Numbered from the stretch's first letter, positions 1 to 11,600 are shown. The stretch: DNA of 64,000 nt from Phyto melanocephala (GCA_941918925.1 OW799234.1:97257978-97321977); one strand, 5' to 3'. A program made the numbers and translations. The notes: a model not told the origin generated them from the sequence alone.

Positions 1-3000
1 GTTCTGATACAGATGATTCGTGCTATTTACCAAACTCTTCTCAACAGTTTGCTTATGTTCTTTAAGAATTTCCTGCTCGTCATCGTCATCCGGCGAACTA
101 AACTCATCAAAGTCGGAATCTTGTTGATTTGAACCGCCGTCTGCTTGACCTCTATCACTGCAATTGTCATCGTATAAATTTGTTGCACCATTAAGTGCAT
201 TGATTTTTTCATTGCCAGGATTTATACATTTTTTTGTTTTAGTCGAAAATGTTTCAATGTTGCTTTTGCTGCGACTAAAATTTTTTATAAACGATTCTCC
301 AGCGCCGTTGTCAGCACTGTTGCTATTGTCCAAACAGCTAATATTCGATGTAGACGTAGTAGTGTTTGCTTGAGATATAGTATCGTATTCATTCGTATCA
401 TCGCTGCTCTTGGAAGAGTTCATTTTGTCATTGTTCTTAAGCCACAATGGGACTTTGAGTATACTTTGTTGTAGACCGGTACGATCACGGGTAATCTGGT
501 GGCAAGGGAAACAATTATTTTACTGTTCTTTTTTCTTTGTCTAAAAAGTTTTGTATATAAAGAAAACTTGCAGAAAATTTATTATAGAGCACAGCTAAAG
601 ATTGTAAATTTTTTCAAAATTATTGCAAATTTTCTTTAACTTGAGTATTTCCTATAAATACGGAAATGAAAACGCAATAATCAATACCTGTATATGCTGC
701 GCTAGAGGATGAGAAGATCTTGGCTTATGATCCAATTCCAATAAGGCTGAATGTAGCTTAAAACGTGCCCCCTCCAAATAAGTAAGCATTGAACGTATCT
801 AAAAAAAAGCAAACACCAACGTCATAATTGTTTTCTAAAATATTGCTCATAAACCAAACGAAATAAGTAAACTTACATGATACAATTTGTCTGTTATATT
901 TTGATGTTCTTGACTATTCATTGATTGCGAAAGATTTTTTAAACCATTGCGCGAACGTCGCTCCCTTTCCAAATCTGTTTTAACCAATTGCAATAACTTG
1001 ACCAAAGCGTGCTTACGCCGCTCTCGATTCATTGCTAAAGTAGTGTGTTCACAATAGAAGTCGGGAAGCAATTGTTCACTTGGACCCTCAGCATTACGTC
1101 TTATGTTCTTTACGATTTGCATGTCCTTAACAACATTACAGTTGTCCACCTGGGGCTGCAGACGTTGTACTAAACTCTCCAAAATGGGATTCATGTTGGC
1201 TGTGAGACGTGTATAATTCGAGACAAAGTTTTTCATATTGATAAGACGTTGATTTTCGATATTTTGTAGAATCGATGATCCTCTCAACACCGACATTTCC
1301 CAATCGACGCGGGCCCTCTCGGCTCTCACACAAAGTGTGTAGTACTCAACATCTGCTCTCTTGACAGCTTCCTCGGCTTTTTTGCGTTTATTATCCAATT
1401 TAGCACAATCTTTTTCAGCGGACTTTAATTCTTTTTCGGCGGCTTGTTTATTGGAACTTTGATGTAACAAAGCAATGGAGGGTGACTTTTGTATTCTAAC
1501 ATCCAACATGGCATCCTGTAGTTTCTCGTTTTCCCGTGCGGCAGCATGAGAAGATTTTTTGGCTTTTGCCTCACTGGCACGCCATTCGGCTAAAACGCGT
1601 GAGGCTTTATCTCCACTATTTTCAACCTATTTAATTACATTAATGATATTCAATTATACAAATTATATTTTATTTTTGATCTGGAAAAGCCTACCGATTT
1701 TCTAGATTTATGGTGGCCCTCTACAATTATTTTCAAAGGCTTAACGATTTCTTCAGCCAAAGAGGCTGAGAATTGACGATGAATATCACTGCGAGTTTCC
1801 ATTTCTGTCGCTACACCACGCCAGGCTTCGGCTATAGTGCCCGGTAACTCTCGGCAGGCTTTATTTAATTTATTGGCCATTTTTGATAAAGATTTTGAAT
1901 ACATAAGTTCAGAATCGATTCTAGGATATTAAGTCACCTTAAATAGTATTTTAATTATTAAAACAAAGTAAAAAGAAACCAACCTTTCTTGTAAAATAAA
2001 AATAAGTTCTTTGCCAAAGTCCCCGCCCTGTTTAATATAACGGCGCAATTCTTCGAAGCCATTTTGACCCTGAAAGGAAAATAAAAATAAAATAAATTCG
2101 TTTTAGTGCTTTCAAATTAAGTTACTACTAGTATTAGCATATAATTTAACTAGGTCACATTCTCTTGTTATCAAGCAAACTTTAACATTTATTTTTAAAA
2201 ATCTTACCTCTGGTCGTGATTTTTTAACTGAAGGTGAAGAATCACCTTCAATATTTTCACACGAATCATTCAATTCATTGCTCTTATCAGCAATATTGTC
2301 ACAACTTATTGTTGGATGTACATTATGTATTGGACTTTTGGATCCTTCACCTTCACATAAATTAGACGTAGAAATCATTTTGAAATCGGGACCGGTTTCA
2401 TCTAAACTTTGATCATGTAAAGTTGCACTACTGCTCATGGTTTGTTTTAAAAACATACTACCATTTACGGAGGGAGAATTTCTACACTCAGAATTGCTGA
2501 GATTTAATTTCGGGGGTCCCCTTTTCTGCATTATTGGCTGCCTTTGCACTACATCTTTTATTTTCAGACTCTCTTCACCAATCCAGTGCTTGACACCTGA
2601 CCACGATTTTTTGATTTTATCTTTATTGTGATTGAAATTTATAATGCGGACATTTTTGTTCTTCAACAAAGTAATACGCCTCTCGCTGGGCTTCAATTGA
2701 TCCCTATGGTTACAATACTCAAAGTCTATTTCCTTATTGAATTCCTCGGATTCATTTATTTGGCGGGTGATTTCGTTGAGTTCATCAATCGAAACAAACA
2801 GAGTTTCGGGATTGAGACTTTGGCAGCTTACAGATTTTAAATCGTAGTCTTCGAAATTAGATATTTGACTCATAACACTGTTCTTAGAGCCCATAGTACC
2901 AGAAATGTTGCTGCTTGAATCTCTGCTACGATTCATGGAAGTGGTACTGCTGAACATAACACTTCTTCGCTTGGCTCTTCTTTGAGCCAAATTTTCGGCA

Positions 3001-4049
3001 CTTTGATACATCTTTTGCTGCGCTAAAAAACTGCCGCAATTTTTTTCGGGATACTGGGGACTATTGGGTTCACTTTTGCTTTGTACTGAAGCCAACAAAG
3101 ATGGAGAGGAATTCTCCTTATCAGCCTCACAATCATTGTCGTCATTATTACCATTGTCAGTGTCTGCTAAACTGCATTTACTTGCTCCATATAATTCGGG
3201 TAACTTAGGCAAATCTTCCATTTCTACAGAATTCATTTGATGATCCCCATTTAGCTCCATTGAAGGAGCCTTTTGTAAATATATCTTAAGTTCAGATTTA
3301 TGTAAGTTGTGGGCTGATTGCGAGTGATTCTTTTGGGAGAGTATAGAGGTGGGCTTCGCATTTCTAGTGGATTCATAATAATTACACATTTGGTTGACTG
3401 GAGTTGAATCACTATCTTGTGACTTAAGTATCTCAGGAGACAATTCTTCATCCTCTCTTCTTGTATAAGCAGATTTCGGAGGAGTTTCGTACATCAACAC
3501 ACTGTCGGCAGGATCCTTGTTGTCAGCTGAAAGAGGAGTGGTAAACTTTTGCGGGCTTTCGTAGACAAACTCAAATTTATCATTATCAACCTGATCCGTA
3601 TCTATGGCATTGGGTGTAGTGCTTAAAGCATCTACAAATACCTCATTTTCACTGCCCGATGAAGAGTGTACTTGTTGCTGGGAATCTTTAAGTAATATGG
3701 GTACAGTACGTAGGGCAGCCACACCACCTCCAATCAGCTTCAGTCTCTCCTCACTAACATCAAAGCGTTCCGCATCCAATGTAGTCGAAGATATTAACAC
3801 AGGAGCCCCTATTTCTAAACGATGATCTTCTGATAAGGATCCCGTCATATCATAACTTCCCGAAATAACTTTCTGTGGTGATATTGCGCGACCCGCATGA
3901 CTGCGTCGGGTAATTTTATTGCTCAGAGTAGAATAACGTTTACTAATTTTATTCAATAAACTATTATTCATGACACTATTATTGTTATTACTAGCCTCCT
4001 CTTCAGAGCTGATGTTCAGCTTAAATTTTTGCGATCTTAAACGATTCAT
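1..4049 (-). CDS. Nost: Nostrin-like F-BAR protein, first six coding exons (3' end off window)
   Basis: Coding exons read on the minus strand: 4049-2208, 2069-1984, 1920-1695, 1626-877, 798-688 and 495 to the left edge. All junctions have GT/AG and join in frame; the second donor (AG|GTTGGT) is weak. The visible product is about 1170 residues. Residues 1-614 (exon 1) are Ser/Asn-rich and low in known domains. An F-BAR domain begins near residue 615 (NGFEELRRYIKQGGDFGKEL), with the conserved SKSLSKMANKLNKACRELPG. A coiled coil follows, then an HR1-like segment containing ERRKHALVKLLQLV and ALLELDHKPRSSHP, which match mammalian NOSTRIN (ERRKSLL, LAELEQRPQPSHP). The last exon seen is acidic linker; the SH3 domain expected at the C-terminus is outside the window. 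Nostrin proteins bend and bind membrane through F-BAR and recruit endocytic and actin partners through SH3; in Drosophila Nostrin acts with Cip4 in E-cadherin turnover. The start is the first ATG of the long exon, with G at -3. A shorter isoform from another first exon is possible. Confidence 0.9.
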
Positions 4050-4116
4050 TGCAAGTTTCTGTTTATTCTAGGTTTCGTTGCACATTAATAACGTGGTCTT
4101 TTTTAATGGAAACAAT

Positions 4117-4347
4117 TTAAAAGTGTTTTAACTTGATCTCGTCTTTAGCGTTAATCTTGTTTTCCTGCTTCAGTTCCTTTTCTTTTTCCTTAGCTTTTTG
4201 CCGTCGTGCAGCCGCTCTTTCTTGTTTGCGAAATAATCGATCTCTTCTGAGAACCTCCCTAAAAATTTTCAATATTGTTATTTTGCGCTTCTTATTCAAT
4301 ACCATAAACATTGTTACAACTTGAAATACCAACGAATGTGTGGACAT
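4117..4347 (-). CDS. Small basic ORF of unknown function just upstream of Nost
   Basis: This is a 76-codon ORF with a true ATG on the same strand as Nost, ending 67 nt before the Nost start codon. The first 17 residues are mostly hydrophobic (LVFQVVTMFMVL), followed by a strongly charged, helix-prone tail (FRKQERAAARRQKAKEKEKE). I do not recognise the family. It could be a separate small protein carried on a dicistronic Nost transcript, an upstream ORF that modulates Nost translation, or chance. The Ala/Arg/Lys/Glu composition of residues 30-65 is unlike the surrounding AT-rich DNA, which favours real coding. A possible splice acceptor (TTTTTAG before GGAGG) lies inside it, so the first 30 residues are less certain than the tail. 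Confidence 0.35.
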   Translation of the reverse strand: MSTHSLVFQVVTMFMVLNKKRKITILKIFREVLRRDRLFRKQERAAARRQKAKEKEKELKQENKINAKDEIKLKHF

Positions 4348-4349
4348 TG

Positions 4350-4795
4350 GTCACGTTAATTTTTTAGATTTTATTTAATTTTCAAACAATTTAATTTAAA
4401 CAACATTATTAAAAAGAATTTTAAGAATTGTGTTTTGAATTTATTGTTTTCAGTTATTAAACTTCAATACCCAAGGCACATTTAATTGTTCATATACATT
4501 AGGGAGGTAAAATGGGGCTGATTTTACGAATCCCGATATTCGAGATTTTAAAATTTTAAATCTAGGGATGAAGTAATAAGATATTAATTTTAAAACAAAA
4601 TGTAAGTCCATTCAAATTCATGTAAATATATTTTAAAGTTCGTGGTTGAATTCATTCGAAGTATTTAGAAAATGGTATGAAGTTGCCTTTATATTTTGTC
4701 ACCTTTAGCATGATACGTGATAGATAGAACGTAGAACGTTAAACCACTTTCAAAACAAACCGCTTGAATATGTGTATGTAAAAAGTTTTTAAAAA
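4350..4795. other. Unannotated AT-rich stretch upstream of the small ORF
   Basis: I see no gene or repeat boundary here. If Nost transcription starts close to its long first exon, the promoter would lie in this stretch, but I cannot point to a convincing TATA or initiator. Confidence 0.4.
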
Positions 4796-4806
4796 AATTA
4801 AAGCAT

Positions 4807-5188
4807 TTAAAATATCATCAGATAATTTGAACTACTTAATTTTGGTACATATGTATGTATATATGCAGCTGTTAAAAAAGAGCGTTTGCACTTAACGCTT
4901 GTAGGTAATATATTTAAGAAGCAATTAAATGCAGACTGCAGATATACTCCTCTCTTGGCCCCAGATATAAAAAGTTCAATTTCAGTTGCTATATTTGTAT
5001 AAATATCATAACTTTTCATGTTGTGAGCTTTTGTAGGACTTTTGCACATGTCGATCGCTTTTTTTTTTCTATAGAAAAATTTGAATCGACGGTGTTTTCT
5101 TCAGATAACAATAAATCCGAATCAGAATTTTCTGCAGATACACTGCTGCAAGTTTCATTACTTTGAAATTGGGATATTAAATTTGTTG
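4807..5188 (-). pseudogene. hAT transposase C-terminal (dimerisation domain) remnant
   Basis: On the minus strand a serine/acidic stretch (SVSAENSDSDLLLSEENTVD, 5145-5086) is followed, after a frameshift near 5049, by a frame from 5049 containing ATEIELFISGAKRG, LQSAFNCFLNILPTSV, and a degraded KRSFLTAAYI. The order (a leucine-rich helix, a PTSV motif, then an ERxFSxAG-like segment) is the hallmark of the hATC dimerisation domain at the end of hAT transposases. Frameshifts and loss of the flanking domains show it is dead. It is cut at its upstream end by the mariner-like insertion that starts at 5192. Confidence 0.75.
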
Positions 5189-5191
5189 TTA

Positions 5192-5744
5192 AGGGTCCGC
5201 CATCTAACGTTTTTTTTTTTAAACTAGTGCTTATTTCGTGAATGGTAACACTTAGCTCATGTCTGATTTGACAGATAATTAGTTTTATCCTTCCACTGAA
5301 TTAATATGGTTGTGTATACGCTTGAACAACGCTGCGAAATATTGCGACATTACTTTGGCCGATTTTGCCAAAAAAAAAAATCATCTTTTCAGATGAAGCT
5401 AATTTTGATCTTGGCGGGTATGGAAACAAGAAAAATTGTCGCATTTGGGGCACAGAAAACCCGCACGCATACATTGAAAAGCCGATACATCCAAAACGAG
5501 TCACTGTTTGGTGCGGATTTTGGTCCAGAGGCATAATTGGGCCATTTTTCTTCGAAAATGAGCAAGGAGTGGCCGTTACAGTCAATGACGATCGTTATTG
5601 GGCCATGTTAAACGAATTTTTGGTTACAAAAATTTAAGCGGCAACCTTTGGTTTCAACAGGACGGCGCTACGTACCACACAGCCAAAACTACACTTTTTT
5701 TATAGCATTTTCAAAAAAAAAAAAAAAGTTATTTGGCGGACCCT
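5192..5744 (+). mobile_element. Internally deleted Tc1/mariner-like element
   Basis: The ends are inverted repeats: AGGGTCCGCCATCTAAC then a T-run at 5192, matched by the complement of an A-run then GTTATTTGGCGGACCCT at 5744. TTA is found on both sides (5189-5191 and 5745-5747), so the duplication may be TTA rather than the usual TA. The interior holds a shortened transposase. At about 550 bp it is less than half the length of a full element, so it could move only with a transposase supplied in trans. Confidence 0.72.
5306..5700 (+). pseudogene. Mariner-like transposase with large internal deletion
   Basis: The ATG at 5306 opens YTLEQRCEILRHYF, the N-terminal helix-turn-helix segment of a common insect mariner-like transposase. 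It is joined within 20 codons to the DDE domain, which then reads in the +1 frame: IFSDEANF, NCRIWG, HPKRVTVWCGFW and GIIGPFFFENE. After a stop at 5635, the frame shifts to a piece like WFQQDGATYHTAK. Two of the acidic motifs of the catalytic triad (FSDE and QDGA) are visible. The third is missing because the element ends shortly after. The deletion removes the second DNA-binding helix and the linker. Frameshifts mean no active enzyme. Confidence 0.8.
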
Positions 5745-5749
5745 TTACA

Positions 5750-6498
5750 ATATATTATCAAAATCCTATTTTGATATTTTAAAAAGTCCAAAAATGTTGA
5801 GGAAGTTGTTCTTCTTTATTGTATTCCTTAAGGAAGAGCTTTTTCCTAATTCATCACCTTAGTTGAAATCCATTTTTGAAATTTCTTTGAGTATAATTTA
5901 AAAGGCAGCATCGGTTTTTTACTGCCGAAAAGTGCTTTGCAAAATTTTTTGTAATTTAAGAAATTTTGTATATGGTTCCAATACGTGTTTAAAGAATAGC
6001 TGTTTGTGTTGACCGTGTATCTATTTTTCGGATTTACCAGATTTTGGTTATAAAGTAACATTTAATAGAAGACGTAAGTAGACTAGTAATACAAAATTTA
6101 AAGAATGGATAAGCGAATGCAAAAATCCAGAAAACGCATTCTGCAAAATGTATTGTAAATGCATAATGAACGCAAAATTTGTTAAATTTTACGCGAACAC
6201 AAAAACAATACAAAAAACCCTTTAACGTAAATTTAAACCAATTAATATGAAGTCTTAGCACCAGGAGTCTGTTTTAAGAAGTGTATAGTTAAATTTCTAC
6301 TATAAATAATTTGTGAACAGTTTGCAAAAATCGATTCTCATTAAATTGCATAGAACCAAATGCTAAAAATATCACCTCAGCTTTAAATATTAACTCAGGA
6401 AAATAAATTCATAATCATATTTCAAATTGTTGTCTTTTTGTTTACTGGATAAATCGCTTTCCTCCACAACAGCATTTTAGACGATGGCTAAATATGAT
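5750..6498. other. AT-rich stretch with no recognised feature
   Basis: Short open frames here (for example 5846-6061 and 6034-6261 on the minus strand) are phenylalanine/lysine-rich translations of AT-rich DNA and match nothing I recognise. Confidence 0.5.
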
Positions 6499-6560
6499 TG
6501 ATACAAACTGTGTGAAGGGTATATAAGATTCGGTATAGTCGAATATAGCGCTGTAACTTG
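6499..6560 (+). mobile_element. Solo 3' end of a family B (mini-me/DINE-like) element
   Basis: The stretch carries GATACAAACTG, then TGTGAAGGGTATATAAGATT, a degraded hairpin CGGTATAGTCG and the terminal CTGTAACTTG followed by TTTT. These match the last part of the complete family B copies at 18461 and 46809, with the sequence between GATACAAAC and GTGAAGGG deleted. The rest of the element is absent. Confidence 0.8.
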
Positions 6561-6940
6561 TTTTTTACACATACTTTTTAAGGCAGCCTGAAATTGAGGC
6601 AGGACTGCATACTGGTCTTAAAACTTAAACCATTAATGAAAAGAAAAAAGTAAATAGCACTCACGTGCCTAATTATAATTTCTTATGAACAAAAAGTACA
6701 CTCAGGTCTTTTTTATGCGGTAGATGCGTTCCGCATAAAACCGCATAAAAAAAATCGCATAAAAAAAGACTCTAGCTCCATAAAAAAACTAGGGATACGT
6801 TCCGGAATTTAAAAAATCACATAAATTTAAATTAAAGTATTAAAAATGTACCAAATTCGCATAAAAAAAGGAAATTTCAATTTTTTTGACGGCTCTGATT
6901 AATGATTCGCCTAGTTTAAAGTGGTCTGCCAAAGCCTTAT

Positions 6941-7717
6941 TATACCCGCCACCAAAAAAATGGTGGGGGTATATTCATTTTGTCATTCCGTTTGTAACAC
7001 ATCGAAATATCCATTTTAGACCCCATAAAGTATATATATTCTGAATCGGGGTTTGATTTGATGACGATCTAGCTATGTCCGTCCGTCTGTCCGTCTGTCC
7101 GTCTGTTGAAAGCACGATAGAGGTCGCACCGAAAAAGCTAAAGGGCTCAAATTTTCCCAGAATCTTTCTTATAGACAAGGTTTGTTTGGTATTGAAAATG
7201 GGCTATATCGGAATATTAGGAAGAGAGTTATAGCTCGTAAAGCAAGAGTAGGTCGAAAAAACCGTGTCCTTCAAACATCGAAAAAAAAGGAATTGTGTCC
7301 AAACGCATAAACGTAGAGTCATGAAACTTCGAATATATATTTCTCGAGTCAAAAGAATATTTCTCCCCAAAAATTGCTTAAATCTATGCATTAGAAAAGG
7401 AGTTATAGGTCAAAATGTACGAAAATTTATACCGCTCAGTGTATATTTGAAGTTTAAAACGTAATAAAACTGACAAAACTATATGTACGGTTCTGAAATT
7501 TTGCAAACATGGTTTTTTGGTCAAAGTCTTCGTTATAACGGAAAATAAATGTGCCACGCCCACTTTTTTTTTTAAATTTTTATAAAAATATATTAGTCAT
7601 ATTCATTAGCATTTATTCATTGCAGATGGCGACATCTGTTGAAGGCGCCACTACATTTTGCAAACACTGAGGATGATGTCTTTGCTAAACATCACGTAGA
7701 ACACTAGATGACTCTAG
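6941..7717 (+). mobile_element. Family A (mini-me/DINE-like) element, 5' part
   Basis: It begins TATACCCGCCACC followed by the inverted GGTGGGGGTATA, forming a terminal hairpin. The conserved core follows (CCCCATAAAGTATATATATT, GACGATCTAGCTATG, then tandem GTCC/GTCT repeats at 7079-7105). Downstream sequence (CATTAGAAAAGGAGTTATAG, ATGTACGAAAATTTATACCG) matches copies at 8453, 53542 and 63453. Its 3' hairpin end is missing; the sequence runs into other repeats and then a second family A copy. Confidence 0.75.
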
Positions 7718-7830
7718 TAACATTTTTTTGCACAAACTACAAAGGAATTTTATAGGGGTTTGTGAAAACGAAAATGACCGAAGTTTGTTGACAAAAATTA
7801 ACTAGAGTAATGATTTGTGCCCAACTTTAC
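7718..7830. repeat. Short palindromic repeat, copy 1
   Basis: The sequence around TTTTTTGCACAAAC, TAGGGGTTTGTGAAAA and GACCGAAGTTTGTTGAC is repeated at 45565-45665. The CACAAACCCC arm and GGGGTTTGTG arm make an internal hairpin. This looks like a roughly 100-bp MITE or a conserved piece of a larger repeat, here embedded in family A sequence. Confidence 0.6.
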
Positions 7831-7974
7831 ATATAGTTGTACACACAGTCTTATGAGGTTTAAGATTTAAAAATATTTAAAAAAAATGTGCATCAGTAGA
7901 TTTAAAATAAGTATTTGAATATCTAAAATACATATTTTAACTAATTTTTTTTTTATCTATCTATTCTCTTGCAA

Positions 7975-7997
7975 AGGGTGGTTAAATTTTAAGGGCC
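7975..7997 (+). repeat. Isolated end of the 9342-9818 MITE family
   Basis: GGGTGGTTAAATTTTAAGGG followed by CC is the same sequence as the left end of the inverted-repeat element at 9342. No matching right end was found nearby. The stretch 7998-8452 after it is AT-rich with no recognised gene. Confidence 0.6.
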
Positions 7998-8452
7998 ACA
8001 GGGTGATTCAAAATAGACATGCTCAGAATTTTGCTAAAACAGGAAATTTATTAGTAAGATTTTGATTTTTAAAGTTCTATAACATTTTGCTTTTAAAAGA
8101 TTTTCAAACGAAATAAGTTTTGTATAATTTTAAAATTTGTTAGCCATTAGTACATGAAAATAAATTGTTTATAATGTTTAGAAATAATTTTTTTTTATCT
8201 TTAGGTCTAAATTTTCCTAAATTCCTTTTTTTAATACACCATAACTTCTAGAAAACATAAGATAACAAAAAGAAATTAGCACCATTTAGTAGATAAAACT
8301 CTCCTCTCCTCCCCATTTTATACCCGTTACGATCCGACCGTGATCAGCAGACCAATTTTTGTGACACAAGGTCAAATATTTTTTGCAAAATTTTAGTAAA
8401 AGAGCTAAACAAATTTTTTTGTAATGTGTTTTTTTGAAGTATTTGAGTTTTT

Positions 8453-9927
8453 GTATCCGCCACCAAAAAAATGGTATGTATACTCTTAATCGGGGTTTTA
8501 TTTGACGACGATCTAGCTATGTCCGTCCGTATGTCCGTCTGTTAAAAGCACGATAGAGGTCCCATCGAAAAAGCTAGTGGGCTCAAATTTTGCCAGAATA
8601 TGTCTTATACACAAGGTTTGTTTGGAATAGAAAATTGGCTAAATCGGAGTATAAGGAAGAAAGAAAAATTGCCTAAATGCATGCATTAGGAAGGGAGTTA
8701 GAGATCAAAATGTACGAAAATTTATACCGCGCAGTGTATTTTCCAATATGTTAAAAATTTTAAACCTAATAAGAGTGACAAATTTAGATCTACGATTCTG
8801 AAATTTTGCAGGAATTGCTTTTTGGTCAAAGGCTTTCTTCTGACGGAAAATAAATGTGACACGCCAACCTCCCATACAACGTTTTCTCTTAAATTCTTAT
8901 AATTTCTCTATAAATCGAATAATAAAGGACTTTATTGAAATATCTAAGTTGTATTTATTAGCATAAATAACTTCGACACACCTACTATAACGCTCACTTT
9001 CCACGTTATTTACTGTTAATGAAATTTAAATTTATAAAACCGACAAAATTAGAGGTATGATGATAAAATTTGCTACGGAAATCCTTCTAGTCAATGTTAT
9101 TGTTATGCCAGAAAATTTAGGTGACACGCCCACTGTTACGCCCACATCCTATATAATGCTTTATTTCAAATTCATATAATATCTCAATGAATAAATATTT
9201 TGGAAGAATTACGGACTATATTGAAATATCTAAGTTGTATTTATTAGCAGAAATTTTATTGACACGCTTACTTTAACGCCCATTTTCACTGAAACACTTA
9301 ATTTACGAAAACATTTTACCAGCATATCCAAGTTATAAAAGGTGGTTAAATTTTAAGGGCCGATGTTGATTTTGAATAAAACACAAATTATTTAGGAAAT
9401 TATTATCATTTCTTTTTTAATGATAATATTTGTATGGTTCAATTATGTATGGAACAAAATATCGGCCAAATGGCCCCGCGACCTCAACGGCACACCTCGA
9501 TCCGATAGTCCAAATTTTAAATAACATTGTTGATGCTCAATTGTTTGGCACGATGATGAGTCGAAGTTGACTGTTTTTTTGCCACACTATCGCGATAAAC
9601 AGCAATGCTTCTCATTTAACGAATTTAGAAGGCATTCATAGATGTTCTAACATTTTATACAGACCTGGGGCCGAATTACGGCATTCGATATCGATCGAAA
9701 TTTTACTCGAACGATCGAGTATGCTTTAGGTATATAGATTCTATAAGAGTTTTCAAATTTCGATCACGTTCGAGTGCCGTAATTCGGCCTCTGTTTTAAA
9801 TTTAAAATTTAACCACCCTCTACAAAGAAAGCCATTAACAAAATAATAATTATTGTGCTTTAAATGTACACAAAATTGGTGGTGGGTATAAAAGATTCGG
9901 CACAGCCGAATATAGTGCTCTTACTTG
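8453..9927 (+). mobile_element. Family A element, complete 3' end, interrupted by a MITE
   Basis: It starts GTATCCGCCACCAAAAAAAT, has lost part of the spacer before the core, and carries GACGATCTAGCTATG plus GTCC/GTCT repeats at 8520-8541. It ends GGTGGTGGGTATAAAAGATT, the hairpin TTCGGCACAGCCGAA, then TATAGTGCTCTTACTTG at 9927. The paired TATACCCGCCACC/GGTGGTGGGTATA near the ends and the 3' stem-loop are typical of Helentron-derived DINE-type elements. The 9342-9818 MITE sits near its 3' end. Confidence 0.8.
9342..9818. mobile_element. Mariner-derived MITE within family A copy
   Basis: The inverted ends GTGGTTAAATTTTAA (9342) and TTAAAATTTAACCACC (9801-9816) bound about 475 bp. The interior shares TTGAATAAAACACA and TATGTATGGAACAA with the left non-coding part of the mariner-like element at 56977. 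It also shares CAATTGTTTGGCACGA with 30420. No transposase frame remains. A pair of opposed motifs, CGATCGAAATTTTACTCGAA and its degenerate complement, forms an inner inverted repeat near 9690-9780. Confidence 0.65.
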
Positions 9928-11600
9928 TTTTTGGCTCTATTTGCTAAGCGGTCCAAAATTTCGATTTTGGTCTCTAAAGAAATCGTTTGTCGTTTTTTTT
10001 ATTTTTCTCCATATCAATTTCTTAAAATCGAATCCAAAAATTTTATGTTAGCATTGAAACCATAAAAAAAAAATTACACTTACTTTTTGGAGCGAAACTT
10101 CAACACCTTCGATAATTAAAATTTAAAAATCTCTGTAAAATTCCACCACAATAAATATTTTAAATTTAATGCAAAATTCAACTGTCAATGACTAAACTGC
10201 AAACGTAGAACATTTCTTCGTCGCTTGCTTACAAAATCTATAAGGGAAATCCCAAATTTCAAATAATCGCTGCTGGTCTTCGCATGAAACGCATTAATTA
10301 ACAGAAAGTACAAACCTTAACAGAAATCTACAAACTTTACAGAAAGCACAAACCCTAACAGAAATATTAAAGCCCAGTGTTATCAATTATCTAAATATTA
10401 TTTTTATATAAAAACAAAAATTTGAATATTTAAAAACCGCATAAATTCAAATTCGCATAAAAAATACCGCATAAAAAAGACCTGAGTGTACTATTTTCTT
10501 AAAATGTAAAAAATAAAAAAATAAATTTGTCAAAAAGTCATCTATAAAATTTGTAACAAGCGTGTTAACCCAAATAAGAAAACAACAAGATATGTGAAGA
10601 AGAAGAAGAATTATAATTATTATACCAAAAGAAAACTACATAATGAGGTCTTTGTAAAGTAAACCAAATGCAAGAAATCAAGTAACACAACTATTTATTA
10701 ATGTGGATATTTTCAACTAAAAGCAAATTCAACTCAACTATTTAAAATAAATCATGCATTAATGACAGAACAAATTAACGATTAACGAGCGAACAAGCAA
10801 AGCGAAAATAGGGAAAGAAAAAGAACAAAAACAAATAGACCCACCTGACTCAAACTGACGAACGAAGCTTAAAGCAGAGAGGTAGCAATTACTTGCTATT
10901 TGGTGGTAATCGCCCCTAAAGGAGGTTTTTTTTGTAGAAACAGTTCTTAAAGCTGCAGATGAAATAACTTCTACGGGATTGACACAACATCAAAGTGTAA
11001 ATTATTTGTTGAAAATTCACTTTACCATTAAGTCTCATGTCCGGTATGGGGTTAATACGTTTCACACAGGGCATTCGTGTTCTTGTTCATTGAGCACTTT
11101 TGCTGTTCGAGTTCATGTCAACGAACGCTCTTTGTCATCGTATGGTGTTTCAGTAGACAGAAAAAAAGAAAAAGAAACCTCAAAATGTTTATGGTTTCAA
11201 ATAGAATTTCAAATACAAAAGAATATCAAATCTCTTTTTGCATAATGTTTCACCAGTCTCTTTAGTTAATGTTCTAACGCAAATGTTGATACAATTATCA
11301 ATTGTTGTAAATGTAAAAGAACTATAGAGGTCGCTGCTACTTATTTTAAGCGGTTTATAAAACAAACAATCTAAATATGTTGTATGTAAAGGTATGTCTG
11401 TTAAGAAAAAGCGCAACAAATCTTGGTCGTTTTGCTTTCGAATTGTTACAGTTTCATTTTAAGTTTATTTTTCTCTAATTTTTCAGTTGCTGTTGCATGT
11501 TATTGCATTGCTGCTGTTGCTATTGTCATGAACATTTGTGGTCGGTTACATGCGGGGTTGAGTTGGTTATTTGGTTTGCATTGACTTGTTAGAAGTTGGT

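Larger units (their letters stand above)
6699..10488. mobile_element. TIR DNA transposon (pogo/Tigger-like?) enlarged by nested insertions
   Basis: The ends are perfect inverted repeats: CACTCAGGTCTTTTTTATGC at 6699 and its complement ending at 10488, each next to TA (6697-6698 and 10489-10490). The match extends outward by AGTA/TACT, giving 28 identical bases at 6695-6722 and 10465-10492. CCGCATAAAA-type motifs recur just inside both ends. Only about 0.8 kb belongs to this element; the interior 6941-9927 is family A sequence with its own insertions. The TA flank and TIR style suggest the Tc1/mariner/pogo superfamily, but no transposase remains, so the class is an inference. Confidence 0.7.
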
